Below, one piece after another: positions 19,678-29,222 of a stretch of DNA of 64,000 nucleotides. How positions within the stretch are numbered: position 1 is the stretch's first letter; every line of letters begins with the position of its first letter. Source of the stretch: Thermaerobacter sp. FW80 (lineage in GTDB: Bacteria > Bacillota > Sulfobacillia > Thermaerobacterales > Thermaerobacteraceae); contig NZ_CP037896.1 of the NCBI RefSeq assembly GCF_004634385.1, forward strand, positions 1-64,000, read 5' to 3'. The notes below the pieces were generated by a model. That model was not told the origin of the DNA and did no database searches. It saw nothing but the letters and a program-made list of their open reading frames with translations. A program made the position numbers and the translations under genes.

Positions 19678-20619
19678 TCACGCCCGCAACGCGATGACGG
19701 CGCACGCCAGGACGATGGCCATCGCCACGGTGCCGTAGAAGAGCCGGACGGCCCGCTCGATGTCGCTCGGTCCGGGCAGGGCCAGCCCCGCGCCCAACTT
19801 GTAGTGCCCGGCCTTCTCCAGTTCCACCCCCAGCGCACCGGCCATGGCGCTCATGGGATGACCGGCGTTGGGACTTGCCGTCTTGCCGGCGTCTTGCCGC
19901 CAGATGCTGAGAGCTCCCCGTGCATCCTCGCGGAGGCAGGCGGCCGCGAGTACCAGCAGGGCCGCGGTCAGCCGTGCGGGGATCAGGTTGGCCGCGTCGT
20001 CGGCTCGGGCCGCCGCCTTGCCCAGCCACTCGCGGGACGGATCACGGTAGCCCAGCATGGCGTCCGCGGTGTTGAGGAACCGGTACGCCAGCGCCCCGGG
20101 TAGGCCCGCGAGGACGTAGTAGAAGAGCGGCGCGACCACGCTGTCCGACGCGTTCTCGGCTACGGACTCGATCGTCGCTGCCGCCAGCCGGGGAGCATCC
20201 AGGCCGCGGGTGTCGCGGCTCACGAGGTGGTACCCCACCAGGCACCGGGCCTGGCACACATCGCCCGCGGCCAGGACCGCGTGCACCTGGCGGGCAATTT
20301 CCGCGAGCCGGCGTGCGGAGAACGTTGTCTTCAGCACCACTGCCGCGGCGACCCAGGCCAAGGCCCGAGGCATCGTGGCCAGGAGGCGCTCAGCCACCAG
20401 CCCGGCACCGGCTGCCGCCACGGCGCCCGCCACCACCACGGCGGCCCCGTACGCCAGCCGTCCGGGTGCCGAGGAAGGTGCGCGGCAGGATGCAGCCCCG
20501 ATCCCCGTCCCCATCCAGGCGACGGGATGCCACCGGTTGGGGGGCTCCCCCCACAGCGCGTCGAGGAGCAGAGCCAGCAGGAGGGGGACCACCCGGTCGG
20601 TAGCCGTCATCGGCTTCAC
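19678..20619 (-). CDS. cbiB: Adenosylcobinamide-phosphate synthase CbiB/CobD
   Basis: 313 residues, integral membrane protein with several hydrophobic segments. Family hallmarks are WGEPPNRWHPVAWMG, SRDTRGL, ESVAENASDSVVAPLFYY, NTADAMLGY, DDAANLIPARLTA and SPNAGHPMSAMAGALGV. It attaches the aminopropanol phosphate arm to cobyric acid. The GTG start at 20619 overlaps the cobT stop as GTGA, indicating translational coupling. Confidence 0.95.
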   Translation of the reverse strand: MKPMTATDRVVPLLLALLLDALWGEPPNRWHPVAWMGTGIGAASCRAPSSAPGRLAYGAAVVVAGAVAAAGAGLVAERLLATMPRALAWVAAAVVLKTTFSARRLAEIARQVHAVLAAGDVCQARCLVGYHLVSRDTRGLDAPRLAAATIESVAENASDSVVAPLFYYVLAGLPGALAYRFLNTADAMLGYRDPSREWLGKAAARADDAANLIPARLTAALLVLAAACLREDARGALSIWRQDAGKTASPNAGHPMSAMAGALGVELEKAGHYKLGAGLALPGPSDIERAVRLFYGTVAMAIVLACAVIALRA

Positions 20620-21812
20620 GCGCTCCCGGTTTCCAGCACGGATCGCAACGAGGCCATCTCCGTCATCACCCGCACCGCCGCCTCCACGAGGTGGAACGCG
20701 AGCACCGCGCCCGTCCCCTCGCCGAGACGGAGGCCGAGGTCGAGGCAGGGGCGGAGGCCCAGCCGTTCCAGGGCGACGCGGTGGGCCGGTTCGGCCGACA
20801 GGTGTCCGGCAATCAGATAGTGCCGGGTACCGGGTGCCAGGGCCTCGGCGACCAGGGCCGCGGCCCCCGCCACCACGCCGTCCAGGACCACCGGCAGCCG
20901 CAACGCGGCCGCACCCACGATCAGGCCGGCCAGGGCCGCGATTTCAAACCCGCCCACCTTGGCCAGTACGTCCAGGGCATCGGACGGGTCGGGGCCGTTC
21001 GTTTCCAAGGCCCGCCGCACGGCGTCCCGCTTCCGGGCCATTCCGGCCGCGTCGAGCCCCGTCCCCGGTCCGACGACCCGTTCCGGCGGGAGGCCGATCA
21101 AGGTGCTGACGACGGCGGCGCTCGCCGTGGTGTTGCCGATGCCGATCTCGCCCGTGGCCAGCAGCCCGAACCCCTCTGCGGCCAGATCCGCGGCGAGGCG
21201 GGCTCCGGCGGCCAGCGCCTGCCGGGCATCCTGGCGCGTCATGGCCGGTCCTCGCGTCATATTGGACGTTCCCGGGCGCACCCGGGCCCGTACGAAGCGG
21301 ACCCCCGCGGGTAGGAAATCAAACCGGCCAGGCTCGCCATCGGCCCCGCCACCTGCCCTACCGGCGGCAGAAGCGCCGTCGACGCCCGGGATCGGGCCCC
21401 GCACCCCCACGTCGACGCACACCACCGTCGCGCCGGCCTGGCGAGCCAGGACGTTGATGGCGGCCCTGCCCTCCAGGATTGTGCGGACCATCAAGGCGGT
21501 GACCTTCTGCGGATAGGCGCTGACCCCATCCTCGACGACGCCGTGATCAGCCGCCATCACGACCACCGCCTTGCGACCCAGGGTTGGCGGGACCCGCCCC
21601 GTCACCGCGGCAAGGCGAGCTCCCAGGTTTTCCAGCTCAGCCAGGCTGCCCGGCGGCTTGGCCAGCTCATCGAGCCGTGCCCGCGCCCGGGCTCCGGCCT
21701 CCTCGTCCGGCGGTGGGACGGTTACCGGCCGGCCGTCGCGCAACAACCCGGCCACGGTGTGCCCGGTCTCGGTCTCCCCGGTTAGGGGCTCGTAGCTGCG
21801 AACCTTTCGCAT
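20616..21812 (-). CDS. cobT: Nicotinate-nucleotide:DMB phosphoribosyltransferase CobT
   Basis: 398 residues; the family is about 350, the excess being the first 30 residues and a Gly/Ala insertion near GVDGASAAGRAGGG. Motifs: KPPGSLAELENLGARLA, VMAADHGVVEDGVSAYP, GEIGIGNTTASAA, KVGGFEIAALAGLI and GEGTGAVLAF with the catalytic Glu. It makes alpha-ribazole phosphate for the lower ligand of cobalamin. A GGGGGA ribosome site precedes the ATG. ISLre2 begins only 33 bases upstream, so the native promoter or upstream operon partner has been cut away. Confidence 0.95.
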   Translation of the reverse strand: MRKVRSYEPLTGETETGHTVAGLLRDGRPVTVPPPDEEAGARARARLDELAKPPGSLAELENLGARLAAVTGRVPPTLGRKAVVVMAADHGVVEDGVSAYPQKVTALMVRTILEGRAAINVLARQAGATVVCVDVGVRGPIPGVDGASAAGRAGGGADGEPGRFDFLPAGVRFVRARVRPGTSNMTRGPAMTRQDARQALAAGARLAADLAAEGFGLLATGEIGIGNTTASAAVVSTLIGLPPERVVGPGTGLDAAGMARKRDAVRRALETNGPDPSDALDVLAKVGGFEIAALAGLIVGAAALRLPVVLDGVVAGAAALVAEALAPGTRHYLIAGHLSAEPAHRVALERLGLRPCLDLGLRLGEGTGAVLAFHLVEAAVRVMTEMASLRSVLETGSA

Positions 21813-21845
21813 AACGGTTCCCCCACTTCCGACCCGCCCCCGACT

Positions 21846-23461
21846 GTCTAAAGTTTCGGTAGGTGCTGGTGGGGGAAAAGCGAAGGAGAGACCTCACCAG
21901 GTTGTCCCAAACGGGACAGCCGATCCTTCTGGCCAAGGATGGAGGTGAGGCCTCTCCATGAAGGACGTGATTCGCCGCATCGGGGAGATCACCCTGCAGC
22001 TTGCTCGGGTTGTGGAAAAGGCCCTGTGGGAGGCTCCGGACTTTCGAGCGCTGGAGGTGGCCGTGGTCCGAGGGGCGCAGGAGGCCGCGCGGCAACTGTT
22101 GGTCACGGCTTTGGAGGCGCTGGACCGGCAGCTGATGGAGCAGCGGGACCGGCGGCAACTGAAGTGCGTCAATCAGCAACCGCGGAGCCTGATCACGTGG
22201 GTGGGTGAGATCCAGTGGGAACGACGGTATTACCAGGAGCGGCCGAGCGGCGCACGGCGGTTCTTGCTGGATGAAGTGCTCGGGCTGGCGCCGCGGCAGC
22301 GATACTCGCCGCTGGTGCAGGAGTTCGGGATTCAGCTGTGCACCCAAGTGCCGTTTGCGGCGGCAGCGGACTGGCTGGAGCGGGTGAGCTGCGGGGCCGT
22401 GCGGCTGAGCGCCATGGCCTTGTGGGCGGATGTGCAGGCGGCCGGGGCCCGAGCGGACGAAGCGGCGAAGGCGCAGCGGGAGGCGGTGTTTGAGCGGGGC
22501 GAGATCCCGCCCGGGAGCCGGCCGGCGGCCGCCGTCGACTTGGAGTTTGACGAGCTGTTGGTGCGGGGCCGGCGGCGCGGGCCGGATGGGCAGAAAGAGC
22601 GGATTGCGCTGATGCATGCGCTGGCGTATGAGGGCAAGGCGACGGACGCGCGGGGGCGGACGGTGCTGAAGAACCGGCGGGTGCACGTGGCCGTGGGCGA
22701 AGGGACGGCGTCCATCGAGGAGGCGCTGGCGGCCTTTGCGGCGGAGTGGGACTGGGCCCGGGTGGAACAGTGCACGGTGGGTGGGGACGGGGCGCCGTGG
22801 ATCCGCAAGGCCCTTGAGTACCTCCCACAGGCTTCGTATCGCCTCGATCCGTTCCACCTGAAACGGGCCATGCGGCGGGGACTGCAGCACGACGCGGAAG
22901 CCCACCGGCAGCTGGCGGCGGCCCTGGCCGAGGGGAAGCCGTGGCGCGAGGTGGAGACGATCCTGGATGCGGCTCGCCGGCGGGCGCGGGGTGAAGCGCG
23001 CGACCGCGTCCAAGAACTGAAGCAGTACTTGAAGAACCACTGGGACGGCATCGTGGCCGACGCGAACGCGCGGCGGCTCGGTGCGATCGAGGCGGAGAAC
23101 TACCACGTGCTGGCCCGGCGAATGAAGCGGCGCGGGGCCGCGTGGAGCGAGCGAGGGGCTCGGCACCTGGCCCGGCTGTTGGCGGCTCGAGCGAACGGGG
23201 AGCTCGATCGCTACGCGCGTCCGGTCTGGCAGCGCCGCCAGGCGCCACCGGTGGCCCCGACCCCGCAAGGCCGGCTGTTCGGGCAGCGCCTGAGCCGGAG
23301 CGACGTGGAGGATGTCGCCCAGTGGCTGCGGGTGCGGATCCCGGCGCTCTACGGACCCCATGCGGACCGCGAGTGGGTGAAGGCGCTGCGGCATCTGGCC
23401 GGCCTTTCTGTGGCGTGACCGGAACATGGGTCGGGGGGATCCACCTACCGAAGCTTGATGC
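21846..23461 (+). mobile_element. ISLre2-family element
   Basis: Imperfect terminal inverted repeats are visible: GTCTAAAGTTTCGGTAGGTG at 21846-21865 and its complement at 23442-23461, 16 of 20 matching. The element is about 1.6 kb with one transposase gene. No clear target duplication was found. A fragment of the same left end occurs inside the tetR gene (about 52970). Confidence 0.8.
21958..23418 (+). CDS. ISLre2-family (UPF0236) transposase
   Basis: 486 residues. It has the ISLre2 features LDEVLGL..RQRYSPLVQE near residue 100, VDLEFDELLVRG, CTVGGDGAPWIRKALEYLPQ with the central acidic site, and YRLDPFHLKRAM. The ATG follows GGATGGAGGTGAGGCCTCTCC. The frame is complete, so the element is potentially active. 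Confidence 0.92.
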   Translation: MKDVIRRIGEITLQLARVVEKALWEAPDFRALEVAVVRGAQEAARQLLVTALEALDRQLMEQRDRRQLKCVNQQPRSLITWVGEIQWERRYYQERPSGARRFLLDEVLGLAPRQRYSPLVQEFGIQLCTQVPFAAAADWLERVSCGAVRLSAMALWADVQAAGARADEAAKAQREAVFERGEIPPGSRPAAAVDLEFDELLVRGRRRGPDGQKERIALMHALAYEGKATDARGRTVLKNRRVHVAVGEGTASIEEALAAFAAEWDWARVEQCTVGGDGAPWIRKALEYLPQASYRLDPFHLKRAMRRGLQHDAEAHRQLAAALAEGKPWREVETILDAARRRARGEARDRVQELKQYLKNHWDGIVADANARRLGAIEAENYHVLARRMKRRGAAWSERGARHLARLLAARANGELDRYARPVWQRRQAPPVAPTPQGRLFGQRLSRSDVEDVAQWLRVRIPALYGPHADREWVKALRHLAGLSVA

Positions 23462-23535
23462 AGTCCCCGCCCCCTCTTCGGCTTGCGGACGGAACATACG
23501 TTTGGTATCCTGGGAAAAGGAGGATGATCGGGCCG

Positions 23536-25134
23536 ATGCAGGCGACCTTCCAGACGAAGATTCAAGACCGGTCGGTTTACCCGGCCCTGGACGCCCTCGC
23601 CGCCCTGTACGGTCGCCTGCTGCGCCGGTTGTTCGTCGATCTCTACGTGCGGAAGCGTCCCCTTGTCGAGTGCAAGCGGGAATCCATTGCTCGCTACGGC
23701 ATCACAGCCCGCTACTTCAACGCGCTGGCCACCGAACTCAAGGCCAAGGTGAAGGCGGCGGAGGAAGCCCATCGGCACCATCTGGCGCACCTGCGCGGGC
23801 AGATCCAATCCACCGAACGAGCCATCGCCAAGCTCCACAAGCAGGAGAAAGCCTTGGCCTCGGGCAAGGGGCGCTGGGCGACCCTTTCGCCCGAAGAGCG
23901 GGCGGCGCGTCGGCGTCGGGTCCGGTTTCGGCTGCACCAGAAGAAGCGGCGGCTGGCGATGCTGCGCGCCCGCCTGGAAGCGGCGGAAGCGCGGACGGGA
24001 TCGCCGCCGATTTGCTTTGGCTCGCGGCGCTTGTTCCATCGGCAGTTCCACCTGGAGGCGAATGGGTTCGCTTCCCACGACGCATGGCGCAAGGCATGGC
24101 GCGATGCCCGCAGCCAAAGCTTCTTCTGCCTCGGCTCCAAAGACGAGAGGAGCGGCAACCAGACGTGTTCGCTCTTGGGCGACCGCTTGCGCCTTCGGGT
24201 GCCCAACGCCCTGGCCGGCCGCTTTGGCCGGCATGTTTGGCTGCACGGCGTCCGTTTCCCCTATGGACAGGATGTCATCCTGGCGGCCCTCGCGTCCGGG
24301 CAAGCGATTTCCTACCGCTTTGTCCGGAAGAACAGCGCCTGGTATGTCTTCGCCACCACCGAACGGCCCGCGGCCCCGATCACGACATCGCGAAGGGCGG
24401 GCGCCCTTGGTGCCGATCTGAACCCCGACCGGCTGGCCGTGGCGGAGGTCGACCGCTTCGGCAACCCGGTGGCGGCGCGCGACATCCGACTTCCGCTCCA
24501 AGGCAAGCGCCGGGAGCAAGTGAAGGCCATCCTGGGCGATGCGGTGGCGGACCTGGTGGCATGGGCCAAGGGCGCCGGCAAGCCCATCGTGGTGGAGCAC
24601 CTGGACTTCCGGGAGAAGAAGACCCGTCTTCGAGAAGACGACAAGCGATACGCCCGCAAGTTGTCCGCTTTTGCTTACGGCAAATTTTACGCCCTGCTCA
24701 TGGCCCGGGCCGCCCGGGAAGGCGTGGAGGTGCTCCGCGTCAACCCGGCCTTCACCAGCGTGATCGGCAAAGTCAAGTTCATGGCCCGGTACGGGCTGTC
24801 GCCCCACGCGGCCGCGGCGGTGGCGATTGCCCGCCGGGGCCTGGGCTTTGGCGAGCGCTTGCGCTCCGGAACCGCCCGCCCTCTACCCGCGAGGAATCGA
24901 GGGCGGCACGTCTGGAGCGATTGGCGGCGCATCGCCCCGTCGGTGCGCGGCAAGCGGGCGCACCGGCTCTATGAGCGGTCCTCCGAGGACGCCCCAGGTC
25001 GGGGGGAACCCCGATCCACCCGGGCACCGGCGGCCTCAAGGCCGCACGGCCCCGGGTGCGATGGTCTGGCTTGGGGTCCGGGGTGCGATCCCCCGGCGCG
25101 AATCGTCGGGAGCACTGTTCGCCCGGCGTCATAG
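23536..25134 (+). CDS. tnpB: TnpB-related protein without zinc ribbon, copy 1
   Basis: 532 residues. Residues 60-150 are a charged helical region. The RuvC-like fold shows D294 in LGADLNPDRLAVAEV and E354 in IVVEHLDF. At the RuvC-III position the sequence is GLSPHAAAAVAIARRG, with His424 where active TnpB has Asp. No CxxC pair is present anywhere. I recall this as a separate, widespread TnpB-related family. It could be an altered nuclease, a binding-only protein or a distinct chemistry. The last 60 residues are Pro/Gly-rich and overlap a structured 3' end that probably belongs to an RNA. Confidence 0.8.
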   Translation: MQATFQTKIQDRSVYPALDALAALYGRLLRRLFVDLYVRKRPLVECKRESIARYGITARYFNALATELKAKVKAAEEAHRHHLAHLRGQIQSTERAIAKLHKQEKALASGKGRWATLSPEERAARRRRVRFRLHQKKRRLAMLRARLEAAEARTGSPPICFGSRRLFHRQFHLEANGFASHDAWRKAWRDARSQSFFCLGSKDERSGNQTCSLLGDRLRLRVPNALAGRFGRHVWLHGVRFPYGQDVILAALASGQAISYRFVRKNSAWYVFATTERPAAPITTSRRAGALGADLNPDRLAVAEVDRFGNPVAARDIRLPLQGKRREQVKAILGDAVADLVAWAKGAGKPIVVEHLDFREKKTRLREDDKRYARKLSAFAYGKFYALLMARAAREGVEVLRVNPAFTSVIGKVKFMARYGLSPHAAAAVAIARRGLGFGERLRSGTARPLPARNRGRHVWSDWRRIAPSVRGKRAHRLYERSSEDAPGRGEPRSTRAPAASRPHGPGCDGLAWGPGCDPPARIVGSTVRPAS

Positions 25135-25160
25135 GTGGATGCAATAAACGCCTATGTTTT
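24990..25160 (+). ncRNA. Candidate guide RNA at the TnpB-like 3' end, copy 1
   Basis: The nucleotide sequence here is strongly conserved with 39790-39957, including past the stop codon. It ends in a hairpin CATAGGTG/CGCCTATG (25130-25156, one mismatch) followed by TTTT. This matches the position where TnpB elements encode their guide RNA. Confidence 0.5.
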
Positions 25161-25168
25161 GAGGAACG

Positions 25169-25925
25169 GTGTTTCACCGGTTCCATCCGTGTGACCCGGT
25201 CGGCCCGCTCGATTACCTTGGACGGCCGTGGAGTTCACCACCCGCGTCACCCCCATGTGGATCTCGTACCCTTCCAACTCCGCACCGGCGCATTGGTCCC
25301 AGAAGCCGGACCCGCCGGGGGCCACATGCACTGACCGGCGGCGCGTGGTCTTGACGGGTTGCAGCTCCGCCCCTACCGGTAGGTAAGCGAGCCCCCTCAC
25401 CTCGCCAATGCTTGCCTCGGCCCCGCGGGGATCGCGGACGCGCAGACCCAGCATCTGGTACCCGGCGCACATGCCCATCAGCGACGCCTCCCCACCACCG
25501 CCCGGGCGATGGCCCGGTCCAAGCCGTTGCGAAACAGCCATACCAGGTCTTCCACGGTGCTTTTGGTTTCCGGCAGGATCACGGCATTGGACTGCCCGAG
25601 CTCGTCCGGCGACGCGACGTAGCGGACACGCACCCCCGGCTGGGGCGGGGCAGGCGCACCACGGCAAGGTCCAGGACCGCCGGTTCCCCCACCTCCCCGC
25701 GCCCGCCCCCGCTTCCCAGATTGCCTGCCCTCGCGCTGTCTTGCCGGGCATCCTCCAGGGCGAGGGAATCCTCCTCGTCCATCGCCAGCTCCCGATACGG
25801 TATAACGTCGACGACGGGCCGGCCCGTCCCCCTCCCCAGCCACTCAATTCCCGGAGCAACGCCGGGTCGCCGCGAAAGTTTTGATGTTGAACCCGGTCAC
25901 CCGCCGCCGTTGGGAGGGGGTAGCA
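25169..25925 (-). pseudogene. cobQ: Cobyric acid synthase CobQ, C-terminal remnant
   Basis: Minus-strand segments in different frames match the CobQ glutaminase half: [33 protein letters not shown], then in another frame MGMCAGYQMLGLRV with the catalytic Cys. At least two frameshifts separate them. The 3' end was lost to the TnpB element and the 5' side is cut by IS256 copy 2. This glutamine amidotransferase amidates four side chains of the corrin ring; the gene is dead here. Confidence 0.82.
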
Positions 25926-27351
25926 GGTGACGTCCTAAACTGTCTGTAAACGCGAAGCGGTCTGGGCTACCATCGGTGGCGTCGGAAAACTCGCCCCAGC
26001 TGGGGCACACCGAGGAGGACCCAGACCTATGTCCAGGATACCACCCAGCCAGCAGTTGGCGGAGCTGGCCCGGCAGCTGGCCGCGCAGGCCCGGGAGGGT
26101 ACTGAGGTCGAGGACCTGACCCATGCCCTCGTCCGCCTGGGCGCCCGCAAGCTCATCCAGGAGCTGCTGGAGGCAGAGGTCACGGAGCTTTTGGGGCGCG
26201 GACGCTACGAGCGGCGCGAGCCTGGCCAGGAAGGCGCCCGCAACGGCTACAAGCCGCGGACGCTGCGTTGCGCCGAGGGGCGGCTCGAGATCGACGTCCC
26301 CCAGGTGCGGGGCATGGAGGGACTGTGCCAGCCCACGCTGTGGAGGGCCCTCAAGCGGCGGACGGACGTGCTGGAGCGCCTGGTGGTGGAGATGTACGCC
26401 CGGGGCCTCTCTACCCGGGACATCGAGGATGCGCTGGCGGAGCTGGCGGGCAGCGAAGCGCCGCTTTTGAGCCGGTCCACCGTGAGCCGGATCACCGAGG
26501 CGCTCCACGAGGAGTTCGAGGCCTTTGCCCAGCGGGACCTGTCAGGCCTCGACGTGGTGTACCTGTTCGCCGACGCCATCTACGAGTCGCTGCGCCGGCA
26601 GGCGGGCTGCCGTGAGGGCATCCTGGTCACCTGGGCCATCTTGAGCGACGGCAGCAAGGTGCTGGTGCACCTGAGCCTGGGCAACAAGGAGCGCTACGAG
26701 GACTGGCTGGAGCACTTCCGGGATCTGGTGCGCCGGGGGCTGAAGACGCCGCTGACGGTGACGACGGACGGGGCGCCGGGGCTGATCCAGGCGGTGGAAG
26801 CCATGTGGCCGGAGGCGGAGCGCATCCGCTGCTGGGTGCACAAGATGCGGAACGTGCTGGACAAGGTGCCGGAGGAGGCGCGGCCCGTGCTCAAGCCCTA
26901 CCTGGAGGCGATCCGGGACGCACCGGATATCGAGCAGGGCCGGCGGCTGGTGGCCGAGGTGGTGGAGCGGTTCGGGCGGGAGTATCCCTCGGCCATGCGG
27001 AGCCTGCAGGAGGACCTGGAAGCGAGCCTGGCGCACCTGCGGCTACCCGCCGCCCACCGCAAGCATGTCCGGACCACCAACCTGGTGGAGCGCAGCTTCG
27101 AGGAGGAGCGGCGGCGCGCCAAGGTGATCCCGCGGTTTCGGAGCGAGCGGGAGTGCCTGAAGCTAGTCTTCGCCGTGCTGTGGCGGGCGAGTGAGCGCTG
27201 GCGGCGGGTGCAGTTCAGCGAGCACGAACGAAAGCAGCTGGAGCGCTACATCGAGGAGCGGCAACGGCAAAGAGCGGCGCAGAAAGAGGTTTCACCCGCT
27301 GCCACCGTGGCATGACCCAGACCGCTTTTACAGACAGTTCGGGACTTGACC
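25926..27351 (+). mobile_element. IS256-family element, copy 2
   Basis: 1426 bp with the 9-bp target duplication GGGGTAGCA (25917-25925 and 27352-27360). It interrupts cobQ. Confidence 0.95.
26029..27315 (+). CDS. IS256-family transposase, copy 2
   Basis: 428 residues, with the normal Tyr185 beside the first catalytic Asp and Thr129. It differs from copies 3 and 4 only at residue 129. Preceded by GGAGGACCCAGACCT and ATG. Confidence 0.95.
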   Translation: MSRIPPSQQLAELARQLAAQAREGTEVEDLTHALVRLGARKLIQELLEAEVTELLGRGRYERREPGQEGARNGYKPRTLRCAEGRLEIDVPQVRGMEGLCQPTLWRALKRRTDVLERLVVEMYARGLSTRDIEDALAELAGSEAPLLSRSTVSRITEALHEEFEAFAQRDLSGLDVVYLFADAIYESLRRQAGCREGILVTWAILSDGSKVLVHLSLGNKERYEDWLEHFRDLVRRGLKTPLTVTTDGAPGLIQAVEAMWPEAERIRCWVHKMRNVLDKVPEEARPVLKPYLEAIRDAPDIEQGRRLVAEVVERFGREYPSAMRSLQEDLEASLAHLRLPAAHRKHVRTTNLVERSFEEERRRAKVIPRFRSERECLKLVFAVLWRASERWRRVQFSEHERKQLERYIEERQRQRAAQKEVSPAATVA

Positions 27352-27360
27352 GGGGTAGCA

Positions 27361-27905
27361 GGGCCAGGGTGCCGACCAGGGCGGCGAAGACCCCGCTCCG
27401 GTCGATATCGCCCACCAGCAGGCCGGGGGCAGCGGCCCAGGGCCACGCCCAGGCTAGCCAGGTGCCGGTCCCGCAGGTTCGCCTCCACCAGGCTCCCCGC
27501 TCCCTCGAGCACGATTAGGTCGTACCGGGCGGCTAGGCGGTCATAGGCCTCTCGGGCGGCGCGCCAGGCGCGAGCGAAAAGCTCCGCCCGGTAGGCCCGG
27601 GCGTCCCAGGCGCCGATGGCTTGGCCCAACAAGACCTCCTCGCGGCGGTCGCCCGCTGGCTTGAGCAAGTTGGGGTTCATCTCGACCTCGGGCTCGATCC
27701 CGGCCGCGACGGCCTGCAGGGGGACGGAGCGGGCGATCTCCCGGCCGTCGGGCATGACGTAGACGTTGGGCGCCGTATTCTGAGCCTTGAAGGGTGCCAC
27801 GCGCAGGCCCCGCTTGGCGAAGGCGTGGCACAGGCCAGCCCCAAGCCAGGTCTTGCCCACATGTGAAGGCGTACCCAGTACCATCAGCCGACGAGCACGC
27901 CGCAA
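27361..27905 (-). pseudogene. cobQ: Cobyric acid synthase CobQ, N-terminal remnant
   Basis: Starts MRRARRLMVLGTPSHVGKTW with the P-loop, then RVAPFKAQNTAPNVYV, VEMNPNLLKPAGD and YDLIVLEGAGSLVEANLRD, all typical of CobQ. Near 27430 the frame breaks: the next expected piece (GDIDRSGVFAALVGTLALL) is in another frame at 27355-27415. IS256 copy 2 follows. With the remnant at 25169-25925 this shows the ancestral order cobQ-cobT-cbiB-cobC on the minus strand. Confidence 0.88.
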
Positions 27906-29222
27906 CGGTTACGCCCGCCTTTCAGCCTGGGCCTGTTTCATACCGCCGCTTCGGATCACTTCGGAGAACGTTACCGCTCCCGCCGAGACGTCGAAGCGGC
28001 GTGGACCGTTACCTTTCGCCGATCGGCGCCCGACGAGTGCGCGATGTTCCAGGCCAGGTTTGTAGCGTCGACCAGCACCCTTCCTTGCTGATTCCGGTCT
28101 GCGTGGACGCTGCCACCGCCAATCCATTGCCAGAAGCGAGAGCGGCCGAGGGGCGTTCACGGCGCTTCCACGGGCATGTGCGTGCGACCTGCTTCTAGCC
28201 CTGCCTCGGCGCCTTGGAGAACGGCCCGGGGGAAGCGGTGCAAGACGGGCTGGGCCCCGAGCACATCGTGGAGCCACACAGGAGCATCGCCGACCGCGGA
28301 GTATCGCCGACCTCGTGCGCTGGTACCAGCGGTGGGACGGCGTGTCGCCGCATGCGTTTCATCAGGCGACAGTGAAGCATCAGTCCGGGAGAAAGTGGAA
28401 TGGCGGTGGGCGAGTCCGCTGACGGAACCGGGGCCAGGCCCGTACCGGTAGACTTCTGAGCTACCGAGTCGGACAACCCATCGGACCCGGGCGGAATAGT
28501 CGGCGGAAGACGCTCGCACGATCCGCGCGGACCTTCTTCCTTGCTCCGGCCTCGGGCCTGTCCCGCACCGAGGCCAGCTCGATCATGCTTCGTGGGGCGA
28601 GCCAGAGCCCAGTTAGAGAAGCGTATCAAGCACGGGATCCTCCGGATCCCGGACTGCCAGAAGGCCAACGGTGCCCGCGACCGTCCAGAACAGGCCACAG
28701 CCGTGCCTGTGCGCCATCGCGCGGCTCGCAATGTGAAGAGTTCACGGTGAGGAGGGTCGACCGGCTCGGCCGCCGGCTTTCTGCGCGGTGTGTTGGTTAG
28801 CAGGGTGGAACCGGTGCCTGTGGAGTTCCGATGCAGGGAAACGTTGTAGTCGGCCGGCCGGGGGGGCCGCGCGACTCCATCAGGCGGAGCCGGGGTTCTG
28901 GGGTCTTCTGCTGTCGGTGTGTTGGGATACGCCTCGTCGGCCTTGTTGCGGGCGAAACGTGTTCGGCCTGGGACAGGCTGGGTTCTCGTGACAGCAGCAC
29001 ATGCTGACCGGAAGGTTGCCGGTTGGCCTGGGCGTTGCGATCCGGGCACGAGTCGCATCCGAGGGGTGACGGGGCAGGGAATCGTTCCAGCGGAATGGCG
29101 GGAAACGCTGCCGCCACCTGCCAGCAACAAAAGACGCAAAGCCAGACTCCCAAATCGATAAAAATTCTTCAGACAGGACCCACACGTTTCCCGACGAAAT
29201 CCAGGACGCGGGGGATCCTGCC
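27906..29222. other. 1.3-kb stretch without a supported gene
   Basis: GC-rich sequence upstream of cobQ. Around 28210-28400 two plus-strand frames together look like a decayed coding region (LENGPGEAVQDGLGPEHIVE, then IADLVRWYQRWDGVSPHAF in the next frame) that I cannot name. I looked for a cobalamin riboswitch serving cobQ and did not find a convincing one. Confidence 0.5.

Larger units (their letters stand above)
23483..25168 (+). mobile_element. TnpB-only element, copy 1
   Basis: Shares both ends with the element at 38286-39968: GGAACA..CGTTTGGTAT about 50 bases before the ATG, and CCTATGTTTT.AGGAACGG after the stop. No TnpA gene is present, so it is probably mobilised in trans. It sits between ISLre2 and the cobQ remnant and has replaced the cobQ 3' end. 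Confidence 0.65.

Noticed and set aside
21667-24807. 1046-codon minus-strand frame across ISLre2 and the TnpB element
   Set aside because: It runs antisense through three well-supported genes and has no motif of its own.
28210-28480. Possible cobalamin riboswitch upstream of the cob genes
   Set aside because: Short matches to the conserved core (GGGGGAAGCGGTGCAA) are on the plus strand, opposite to cobQ, and the rest of the fold (the GCCACTG-type core and downstream AGACC segment) was not convincing.
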